Positions 22,901 to 32,800 of a stretch of 64,000 bases of DNA are shown here, in pieces. The notes beneath the pieces are model-generated. The model ran no database searches, was not told the DNA's origin, and saw only the letters and a program-made list of their open reading frames with translations. Each line of letters starts with the position of its first letter. The stretch's first letter is position 1. Source of the DNA: Monocercomonoides exilis (lineage: Eukaryota; Preaxostyla; Oxymonadida; Polymastigidae); NCBI GenBank assembly GCA_001643675.2, contig LSRY02000032.1, forward strand, positions 558,001 through 622,000. Reading direction: 5' to 3'. The translations under genes and the position numbers were made by a program.

Positions 22901-24697
22901 CGAAGGCGGTCGGATGGCTGTGCGGATGCTGAGCAGCGAAAAGGCGTTGTGGGAGTGCATAAGAGGCGTGTTCATCATCCCTTGGATAGCTTGGTCGTTG
23001 AGAAGCATTGGAAACACCGCAGAGCTTGCGACGCTTTCTGCTGCAACACTGCCGAGTCCGATTTCATCCACAAGTGACGATGCATGTGCCAGTTCGGCAG
23101 ATGCCTCGTCCACCAAGTTCCATGCAGAGAGCGATTGGCTCAGCTCTCTTGTGTCCAGTATACGCCCGTTGATCATCAGATATCCCTCCAGTGCTGAGTA
23201 GTGCTGTCGCTGCTGCTCCATCATCCGCACGAATGTTCTGTTGGGGCTGAGATGCACAATAGACGGGGCAGCAAGTGGCAAAGCTGATGTTATGCGCTGC
23301 AGAGTACCGAGCGGATCATCTGAAGAATAAATATGGTATGCTGCCTTCATTCCGAAATCCTTTGTCAGCGCCAATGGCAGATGCTTGGAAAGAGCAACGG
23401 CTACAAGTGCTGAACGAAGACGGCCCAGTGGGGATTCTGCAGGTACTGCAAATGGTTTGCCCTTTTGGTAAGTTTCATTGTCCATCCAGAAATCGATCGT
23501 ACGCTCGTGTGTTTTGTTTGCAGAGCTGTTTCCTGTGCTGATGAAGTGCGATAAATTGGCAAGATTGGGGTGGTTGCGTGCAATGCGCTGGATGTCTATT
23601 CCAAGAATAGGTTGATTGTATAACGGATCTGTTGCAATAAGATACTGTTTTGAGAAACTTTTTCTTTTTGAATATGGATTGGAATCTTCATTTGGATATT
23701 CAGAAGAAACATTTGTGCTGTTGCTCGTGCGACTTGCTTTTGTTGAACGCGCTTGAGTGTCGCTGAATGTGTATTCTGAATCTCGAACAGCTAATTCTAT
23801 TCCGTACCCTGGAACATCCATTGGCTCTTCTGATCCATCATTCGTTTCACCATTTGTAAAATTACAACGGCTATGCCGAAAGACAATTAAAAATGGAACT
23901 GCTCCATTGTTATCAATTGATATTTCTTTTTGTACTTTAATCAGTGAAGAAACCCATTTATAAACAAGTGGATCATCAAAATTTCCATAAACGTGAACTA
24001 TTGTCAAAAATTCTGGTTTCACATACGGATTTAATGGAATGACATGATCGTTGTCTGTTACAAGAGGAAAATTGTTGAAAGTTTCTTGAAATTCTGAATT
24101 TTTCCTTTTTAATTTTTCCTTGTTTTCATAAATACGAGAATGCAGAGATGTTTCCAATGCATTCAGATCGAAAAATATTTCTTCCTCTTTTCCGAGTAAT
24201 GCATAATCTGCTGAATACTTATTGTCCAACGAGTCATTCATTTTTAAATTGCTAGTATCATCATTTGTTTTTGAATGAATTGAAAGCGTCGCAAATGCAT
24301 GAAATGTTGATGGAAATGAATTATTTCTTGATTTGGAAAGATGGCTTTGCAAGATTTGCTTTGAAAATTGATCAAGAGATTCCACAATAACTGTTTTTGA
24401 ATGAAGAGATAATTTTGCTTGAAGAGAAGCGCATATAGCTTCTGAATGCGCTTCAGTTTTTAAAAAATCTATTGTAAAATCATAAATCTCTTTTTCATCT
24501 TTTGTAGAAAAATTGCTTTCATGAAATTTGAAAAAATATTTCCAAAACAAATTCTCGTCAAAGTCACTTATAATTTCGCTAAGTTCAGATGCAATTGATA
24601 CTGAACTAAATGGAGCTTGAGTAGATACGACAATAGATCGATCTGATAAGGAAAAAGCATACAAGATTCCAGCAAAAAAAACAAAATAAAAAAGCAT
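16952..24697 (-). CDS. UDP-glucose:glycoprotein glucosyltransferase (UGGT), oversized, KDEL-terminated
   Basis: Exons 19213-24697, 17668-19028, 17178-17513 and 16952-17083 give 7,314 nt, 2,437 residues, against about 1,500-1,600 in animals and yeast. It opens with a signal peptide ([18 protein letters not shown]) and ends NKDEL, an ER-retrieval signal, so it is an ER-lumen enzyme. The long N-terminal part corresponds to the thioredoxin-like folding sensor. It is swollen by acidic, Lys/Glu and Ser insertions. The C-terminal GT24 catalytic domain (about 2135-2395) shows [13 protein letters not shown], the DxD in [15 protein letters not shown] and [16 protein letters not shown] reglucosylates misfolded N-glycoproteins for another calnexin cycle. 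The last intron splits the catalytic domain just before DWNIYHEK. Confidence 0.95.
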
Positions 24698-24823
24698 TAT
24701 TTTATATAAATATTATGTTATCTTTGATCATAATTCTTAAAAATGAATTCTCTATTAAACAAGTCTTGTAAAAATAAAATGTTTCAATATAAACTTACTA
24801 ACATGTTATATGACTTCAATTAT

Positions 24824-26187
24824 TTATTCCTTCTTTTCTTCTTCTTTTCCTTTTTCTTCAATCTCTTGCTTCACTTCTTTATCTTTCGTTTGTGTTTTGT
24901 TAGAAGGCGATGGAAACAGAGAAAGCCAACCATTTTTCACTGAAAGAAGGCACATTCTTGAAATTAACCCACTAAGTTGGACCATATCATCAGCCCCATC
25001 AAGAAGGACCAATTGAGCTTGACCAATTTCTCGCAATAGTAAAAACTTCATTTCTTCTTCTGGAAATGGTAAGCGTGGAATAAGATAAAAAAGAGTTCCA
25101 ACAATGTCCATCCCGGAAAAGCCCTAAATGATATTCAATATTATGCACATTTTTTGTCCAAACGTTTTAGAGGGAAAAAATGAGTAATATTTTCATAAAA
25201 TGAAATTAAAAGCAAAAAGTGAAAACATCTAGTTTTTATTTCTTTTTAACTTCACTCATAAACATACCTTTCCCTTCAAATAATCAACAATTTCAAGTGC
25301 ATTATTTAGTTGCGCAGTAAGACAGTACTCAACTAACCGCCTAACAATTTCTGGATGTGGTTGATCACAGACTTTAAAGACAGATTCTGTGTCCACACGT
25401 CCAAATCCATAGAAAGTAGACTGTAGATTATTTATTGCTTGACGCATGTCACCTTGAGCAGTGAAAATCAAAGCACCCATTCCAGCTTCGTCGTATGGAA
25501 TCTAATGTGTACAAGGAGAATGTAATAATATACAAATTATTACATTAATTTTTAAATGAAAAAACAAATGTAAATTACTTAAATTCAGACCTTCTCTGCT
25601 TCTGCAATTTGAACTAATTTTCTAAGAATATCTTTATCTGAAAGTCGCGTAAATCTCAAAATTGCACAACGACTATTCATTATTTTTTTGTTTGCACATA
25701 TTTTCAAATAAGAAAATAAGAAATATGCTAAAAACCTTTGGATTGGTTCAATAACTTGGGCTGAATTGTTGCAAGCAAGAGCAAATCGAGTTGTATCTGA
25801 GTACAACTCCATAATTCTCCTGAGTGCTTGTTGAGCACCATCTGTCATGCTGTCTACTTCATCAAGAATGATAATTTTTTGACTTCCTGGAGGGAGTGTT
25901 ACTTTTTTTTGTGCAAAAGTTTTTATTTTATTCCTCACAACGTCAATTCCACGTTCATCAGATGCATTTAATTCGTAAACTGCTTCTTTGTATTGTGGAC
26001 CTAAAAGAGCCCGAGCTATGCAAAGAACGCAACTCGTTTTTCCAATTCCGGGTGGCCCAGATAAAATAATATTTGGAATTGAACCTTCTTTAATTGTGAT
26101 TCGTAATCTGTCAACAGCAGCTTGATTTCCAACAACATCTTCAAGAGTTTTTGGTCTGTACTTTTCAAGCCAAACTTCTTGAGCCAT
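24824..26187 (-). CDS. RFC2: Replication factor C small subunit, RFC2 type
   Basis: Exons 25736-26187, 25591-25672, 25268-25501 and 24824-25123 give 355 residues. It has the RFC box start ([18 protein letters not shown]), Walker A GPPGIGKT (44-51), Walker B LDEVD (108-112), [11 protein letters not shown] and the SRC arginine finger formed across the first intron. The phrase [19 protein letters not shown] and [10 protein letters not shown] identify human RFC2 / yeast Rfc4 rather than the other small subunits. It acts in the RFC clamp loader that opens PCNA on primed DNA. The C terminus adds a Lys/Glu tail of about 25 residues not usual for the family. The 126 bp to the UGGT start make a tight same-strand spacing. 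Confidence 0.94.
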
Positions 26188-26578
26188 GATTAAAAAATAT
26201 CAAAAAATTATGAGATCTGATCCCTTGAATTTATTTTCAAAATATGATTTTTTTTTATCAAAAAAATATTTTGTTGTTTAAACTCAATTCATATTAGCAT
26301 AAAGATCAACGATTTATTATTTTTCAAATATGAAAAGCATTTTGATTCAAACTCCATTTTTATAATAAGTTAACGCAAAAACACAAAATCAAGAAAAATC
26401 CTTTAAAAAAATGAAGTGGAAGGAAGGGAAAGAGAAAGAGAAAGAGAAAGGGAGAGAAAGAGAAAGAGACGGATGTGACAGCCAAGCCGCAGCAAGCTCA
26501 ATCACAGCAGCCACAAGAAAGAAAGGCCCGAGTGCAGCAGTCTCCAGGCAGACCTCAGCACAGCGAGATTAGCTGTCT
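26188..26578. other. Spacer with GA-rich simple repeat
   Basis: 391 bp between RFC2 and the PDI 3' end. It contains no supported gene. Bases about 26,412-26,471 are a purine run built of GAAAGA units on the plus strand, i.e. a CT tract just past the PDI stop on the coding strand. Confidence 0.6.
26412..26471. repeat. (GAAAGA)n purine simple repeat
   Basis: A nearly pure A/G stretch with repeated GAAAGA units lies downstream of the PDI stop codon. On the PDI sense strand it is a pyrimidine tract in the presumed 3' UTR. Confidence 0.75.
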
Positions 26579-28332
26579 CTACGAGTCGCTCGAAAGAGGC
26601 ATCACAAGAAACAGCGCAAGGATGTTGCGCCTCACAACAAGCTCGCCCTTCTGCCTGTCGGAGAACGACCCCGACGTGAGCATCGTCTCCAGCCGCGCCT
26701 TCTCCGCCTCCACATACCCCAGCCCTTCCTTCGCTGCACGCTCAATGTACCGCTTGTACTGCCCTGCCACATACCGCGACTTCACATGCGCATCCACCGC
26801 TGCCTCCGCCTGCCGCACCGCCTCACCCACACTCGGCGGCGCCTTCTTCATCCCCAGCTTCTTCCCCTTCCTCTTTCCCCCTTTCTCTTCTCTTTCTTCT
26901 TCCCCATACTTCTTCTTCAGATTCTTCTTTCGCGGCACAATCGGGTCTTTCTTCTCCTCTCCTTTGCTCGCCTCTTCCATCTCCTCTTTCTCTTTTTCCG
27001 TTTCTCTTTCTCTTTCTTTTTCTCTTTCCAGCTCCTTTTCCTTCTCCTCCTCTTCCTCCTCCATCTTCTCAATCTCCTCTTCTGTCATCGGCAGCGGCGT
27101 TTTTGTCAGTGCATGCGACAGCACCACCAGCGGCTCTGCCATCTCACTCACAACCCCAGCGCTGCTCCCCACCCCTCCTCCAACAGCCCTCCATGTCCCG
27201 CTCTGCTCGTTCACAAACTGCAGCAGCGGCACCGCCTCCTTCTCTCCTCTGTACGTGATGATTCTCATTCCCTCCTTTGTGATTGCTGTGTAATAGTCAT
27301 CATCCTCCTCCTCCTCTTCTTCTTCTTCTTGTTTCTCTTCTTTCTCCTTCTTCTCCCCTTCACTTGTGTTTGTGTTTGTGTTTGTGGTTGCGCTTGCATC
27401 TGCCTCCTTCTTTGCCTTCTCAGCTGTGGGTGTGCCGACTGCATGCTCCCGCACAGCCGGGAAGAACTTGATCGTGGGGAATCCAGGAATGCCGTACGGC
27501 TCCACAAAATCGCGGTATGCGCTCGCATCGATCGACGCTATCGTCACGTTGTCGCCCGGCTTGAACGAAAGCCCCACAATCTCCAGCTGCGGCTTCAGCT
27601 TCTTGCAGTGTGCGCACCAAGGCGCCGTGAACGCCACAAGCACATTCTCCGTCCGGTTCATCACCACCGCCTCGAAGTTCCCCGGCGTCAGCGTCTTCAC
27701 AAACGAGAACTTCGGCCGGCGCACAATCCCTATCTTCGGCAGCAGAAAGTCCTTCAGCCCTTCCACCGACCGTTCTCCCTGGAACTCCTCCCACTCCGCC
27801 CCGCCCCCCGGGTAGTACCTCAGCGTCGGGTACCCCTCGATCGACTGGAAGTCGCACGTCTTCCCCTGCCGCGAGCAGTCCACCTCCGCAATCGTCATGT
27901 TGTCCTTGTACTTCTCAAAAAACACCCCCAGATCCTCGTACACCGGCGCCAGCTTCACGCAGTGGTGGCAGCTCGGCGAGAAGCTAAAAAACCCACAGCA
28001 TCCACGGATGCGAACATTAAAACGCGCAAGCACGGGCAAATGGCACAGAGAAAAAGAAAACCAAAAAGAATGAATGAAACACAAACGAAAACAAAAATGT
28101 CAAAAATGCAACAAGTCACGCTCTCTCAGCACGCAAAGAAAAAATGAAAACATGAAAGCAGCTCCCACCCTGCCCCTCATCACAAAATACAAAATCAAAA
28201 AACTGCAAAATACAATTTCACAAATATATGGCCTTTTTCCGCTGCATCCGGAAATGTCTCGTCTGTCAGCTTCACCACGCTGCTTTTCCCCTCAATCTGC
28301 ATCCATGTCAAAGCAACTACTGCCCACAACAT
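26579..28332 (-). CDS. Protein disulfide isomerase with ERp29-like C-terminal domain (PDI-D type)
   Basis: Exons 28214-28332 and 26579-27983 join to 507 residues; the 230-nt intron interrupts the first thioredoxin domain just before its active site. A signal peptide (MLWAVVALTWM) precedes VVKLTDETFPD. Domain a1 has the active site CHHC (SPSCHHCVKLAPVYEDL), domain a2 has CAHC (APWCAHCKKLKPQL), in place of the usual CGHC. A 150-residue region of Glu/Lys blocks follows, and the protein ends with an ERp29 D-type helical domain (KRYIERAAKEGLGYVEAEKA, then ILALF). It ends SSDS, with no KDEL-type signal. PDI enzymes form and shuffle disulfides in the ER. The gene is distinctly GC-rich compared with its neighbours. 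Confidence 0.9.
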
Positions 28333-28610
28333 CTGGTGTATTCACAAACAATCAATAAAAATTTTTGCTGTGAGCGATCTGGCCCTTCACTTTTTGCTCT
28401 CCAAAACAAATTACAAAAAAGGAAGAAAGCGAGCTTGTTTTTGCCAATACCGAGAAAGCATTGAACGTTTAAAGAAGAATAAATCTTTTTCTAACGCAAA
28501 GCTTATCAACAATTGTGCTTGGGGAGGCGGGCAAAGCCTGGCTGGACCACTATTTTTTTGTCTTATTGTGTTCCCATAAGAAAGAAAGGCTCTTGCTTGG
28601 CTTGAACAGC
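28333..28610. promoter_or_regulatory. Divergent intergenic region between PDI and UBL gene
   Basis: 278 bp separate two divergent start codons, so both promoters should lie here. I see no motif I can name. Confidence 0.35.
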
Positions 28611-28856
28611 ATGTCATTCACGTCAGATACGTTCGAATTGCGTGTGCGGTGCCGGGGTGGGGAGATGCTGCAGATTGCAGCAACACCGTCCACATCGATT
28701 CGAGCTGTGAAGGAGCAGATAGCCGCGCAAAAGGGGATATGCGTGGAGGGCCAGCAGCTGGAGTCGGGCGGGATTCGTCTGGAGGACGAGTTCAGCCTTG
28801 CAGACTACAACATCGCCAACAGGTCTGCTGTGCTCATGTATGGAAAGGTACACTGA
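28611..28856 (+). CDS. Small ubiquitin-like domain protein
   Basis: From ATG 28611 an 81-residue frame reads as a ubiquitin fold. FELRVRCRGGEMLQIAA aligns with the first beta hairpin, STSIRAVKEQIAAQKGI with the ubiquitin helix, and FSLADYNIANRSAVLMY with L-S-D-Y-N-I-Q-K-E-S. The Leu-Arg-Gly-Gly end needed for conjugation is missing; the frame stops at GKVH. A splice donor (AAG|GTACAC) sits at the end, so a further exon is possible but was not found. It may be a non-conjugated UBL adaptor or the N-terminal part of a longer protein. The in-frame ATG at 28515 is not favoured, because the added residues look like upstream noise. Confidence 0.7.
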   Translation: MSFTSDTFELRVRCRGGEMLQIAATPSTSIRAVKEQIAAQKGICVEGQQLESGGIRLEDEFSLADYNIANRSAVLMYGKVH

Positions 28857-29817
28857 CAAAAAACGCAAAATTGCCTCTTTTTTTTTCAAAAAAACTTTCG
28901 TTTTGTTTTGTGTTGTTGATATGTGTGTGTGTTGTTTTCCCTTTGTTTTTTCGTGATTCCATTTGTGTTGTTTCCGCTCTGCTGGGTGGGAGTGAGAGTT
29001 TTTGAGTGGACTGTTTGGGCTGTTGCTTGAAATAATTGGCTCTTTTGCTGTTTTGGCTGCAAATAAGCCATTGCCTTCCTCATAATGCTAATCATTTTTT
29101 TTTTTCAAAAAAAAAAATTGAATTATTATCAAAATAGCAAAGGCAAGCAAACGGTTGGGTAGTTTTTTGCATTTATGAATACTTGTTTTTTAATAAAAAG
29201 AATAGTACTGAGTGAAAGTTATTTAGTTTTTGTGAAGCAAAAGATGAATTTTTGAAATGATAGCAAAAAAGAAAGATATTGTAAAAAAAAAATGAGAATC
29301 AGCATTGTGGAAGAATAAAATATTAAAAAAAAAAAGAAAGAAAGAATAATCATTCAACAAAATACTTAAAAATAAAAACCAAAATTAAATGAAATTAAGA
29401 ATATTTTCAAAAACTGCATATGAAAATTTATAGGTTTTACGGACAATGGATAAAGCTTGAAATGAATATAAATTAGTTACTCTGATTAAAATTAACTGCA
29501 GCATTAACTGGAAAAGTGCTGTAGATTCAAACTTTTCAACAATTCGTCGAACGAGAAAATTCTTTACGAACGTCTCGTTGGAAAGAAAACTTTGAAATAA
29601 CGAATACATGTAAAATGTGCAACCAAATTACTCATTGTAATGAATCAACAAACAATTAATAATTAAAGATTGCAAAAAAATACAGAGTAAATTGTAATTG
29701 GTGAAATGGAAGCTTCAATAAAAAGCATACTAAGCAAACATATATATTGAACTTGAATTATCGATAAATAAACAGATAATAATAAATAGAATATCTGAAT
29801 AAGATTTACATATAAAA
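28857..29817. other. AT-rich spacer
   Basis: 961 bp of convergent intergenic DNA. A 74-codon frame on the minus strand at 29,385-29,609 has no recognisable feature and is not called. Poly-T and poly-A runs are frequent. Confidence 0.55.
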
Positions 29818-32800
29818 TTACTTGTAATACATAGCACCACCTGAAATATCTTCCAAATCCGCTGATTTGATGTGGTTCTTCTCGCTTTCAGGAATGGTCT
29901 CTGCGAAAATAAGATCTTCGTCCGTAAAATGAGTGTCAAAGAGAGCAATCAGCCTTCGTTTTCCGATAGCTATGGCAGGCTTGTTGCTTGACCGAAGCTG
30001 ATCTCCAATCAGCGTCAGCCTCTGCCTCAAGAGGATATGCTCTTGTTTATGCTTCTCTAAGCCTGCATAGCCCCGTTTCTCCATCTCTTTCTCTTCTTCA
30101 GTAAACACAGTCACCAGCGTCGTTGCCAGCTGCTTGAAAAGAGTGGACACGATGTCCAGGTGCTCGTGGTGCTTGATTGAAGTGAGAAGCTGCTGGGCAG
30201 CATCCAAAATGCTATCTCGTCCATTGTCAAATGGCTTGTATCCTGTTATCATAGACTGCATCATCTCTATTTCTTTCTCGTTCTCATCAATCGGCAACAG
30301 TTCGATCAGCTTCGCAGACACATGGCGAATAAAAGCGACTTGATTGAGCCACGACATCGAATTCAGAAACAAAGAAACGAGGTAGATCACACACATAACA
30401 GCAATCACAATAATCATAATCGTTTTAGACTGCTCAACCTCTTGTTTGCCTGCCTCCAGCACAGAGTTTGTCATTTTGACAACTGCATTGTTCAGATCTT
30501 CTCGCATGGCCGACAAAATGAATCGTGGCTCCGCTGTCAATGCATTAATAGACGTAATGTCCATCTTTTGAATCCTTTCAACGCCAACCCTCAGCCTCGA
30601 TAGAAGAGAAGAGAAGCCGTATATGTCTCCAACTATCCCGTACATCCGCTTTGGATCAACTCCTGAGCAGTCTTCGCCTTCTTCCAAAATGCACTTGGTC
30701 TTCTTCAGCAGACTTTCTCTGTTCAGTTCTTTTTCCATTCTTTTCACCACAATGTCGTCGTAAGTGGAGTCATTAGACACAGTGTAGATAGAGTCTCCAA
30801 AGTGGCAGTCCATATGAACCGTCTCAAAATAGCGCGAGAGGTCCAGCATCAGCCGTCGATACACCTCTGGATCTGCGGAGCAATGAGAGGAGTCGTGGAG
30901 AACAGGATTCAGCGAACGCGGGAACGTGATGCTCTGATCAGTCTTCAGCACGGCTGTTGGCTGTATCATTGCCATTGTCATGTACATGATCTGAAACAGG
31001 ATGGATGAACGCATTCCAGAGAGAATGATGTTTGCTGAGATTGGCTTGTATCCAATCACACAGACAACTACAATTACGATAGGCACAATGACAGCAACAA
31101 CACCAAGTGACACAGATAAGAATGTATCGAAGTACATTCTTGTTGGAATGGGCGATGGAAACTGCTTGTAGGCCGCATCCAGCGCCTCCACATCTTTCTC
31201 AAGTGCTTCTTCCCATTGGGTATCTTCAATCGCATTTCTAACCAGGCCAATCTGCTTGTCTCTTTCGGCATCTTCGTCGTCGTCATAAGCAACTTGAGGC
31301 TTAAGATATGGCACTGATCTCTGATCCAAATGTATTTCAGGCTTTGCTTGAGTGTGCGGTGAGTCGTTGTTAATTGACTGCATCTCTTCAGTCGGCTGGT
31401 GCTGTGCTGTACCAAGATATTGTGGTAGTATCGGCTGGGCAATCGGAGACACGACATTCTGATATACAGGCCTCGGAGACACAGAATAGCGCATGGACGG
31501 AGAAAGCATTCCCGCCGGGCTTAGAATTGATCCTTGCTCGTATCCCACTGTCGACCCCTGAGACGACCACACCCCTGTGCCACTGTGCATGTGGCCGCCC
31601 AGCGAGCTGTCCAGAGTGAAGTTCGTAGGCACAGACGTCAGCGTCTGGACTGTTCCGGAATATGTCTGGCTGTTCAGGTGCTGCATGGGATTCTGAGTTG
31701 ATCCAGTCTGCTCGTTGAACATCAGAGAGTTCACAGCCTTGTTTGCAACAGGAGAGTGCATCCGTGGTTGAGGAGACAGACGACCAGCTGCATCCGTTGA
31801 TTGCTGCTGCTGCCCTACATTCATGTCCGCCCCACTCTTCTCGCTTCGCCCAGTTATGTTGCCTGCTCTCATCGCAACTGGCTGCTTTGCTCCGGTTGGC
31901 GGTTCTGCCAAGCTCGAGGGTGTTGTAGCCATTCCGGTTGAAGCATCGGGGAGTGGAAGATTGAACGACATCTGCGGGCTCATTGCAGGGTCCAAGCCTG
32001 TTGGATACAGCAAGTTGTTCTCTTGTTGATATATCGAAGGAGCGTTGTCGTTCATGTGGATCATCGGCTCACCAGAATTCTGGCTGTTCTGCTGCATTTC
32101 CTTGTCCTGTTGATTGGATTCCATCGGGGCAAAAGGAGGGAAAGAAGAATACAGCTCAGCTTTTGCAGCTGACACGCCTGGCAGTTCGCGAACAGACTCT
32201 TCAATAATCATCATCTTGTGCTTCTCAGAGGGCTCGTCGCGTGTGTTTGACTCTGAGCCTTCCTCTCCGCTTCCTCCATCAGTCCACCGCCCTTCACCAT
32301 CTGTCGTGTCTTCAGTAAACTGCTTGCCTCCCATCTGATTCTGAGTTGTCAGCGATATGAGAGTAGTGTCGTCTCCATCGCCGTTTTCGTTGTTCAGAAG
32401 CCGCCGAATCACATTTTGCATCTTCATTTTGGGAACATCGAGCATCACGTGATACGCTTCGTGTCTCTCATTTTTGAGTACTCTTGTGTATCTCATATAT
32501 GTTATGCCTATTGTAGTTGTCACAGGCACAATTGTGAGGCAAAGAATCAGCACAAATGCAATAATGATGTTGTCGCAGTCCTGGTTCATTATGTTCCAAT
32601 AAGACATGATTGCCCGCTTCGCCCCGTCCAAAATAGGGACAAGGGTGTTGAACAGAATGTACTGAATGTTCGGAAGATAGTCAGGAAAAGTAGGACGCTC
32701 TGTCATTGTTGACTCTGCAAGCTGCCGAGACGTCTGCGACAGCGCGGCGAGCACTTCGAGCATCGACGACGGAGAGTGCATCTGCTTCTTCTCATCGATC

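Noticed and set aside
26786-28147. 453-codon plus-strand open frame
   Set aside because: It is antisense to the PDI gene, arises from its GC-rich, stop-poor codons, and is a Leu/Arg/His-rich low-complexity translation without domains.
29385-29609. 74-codon minus-strand frame between the UBL and TmcB-like genes
   Set aside because: No motif, AT-rich codons, and no splice link to either neighbour was found.
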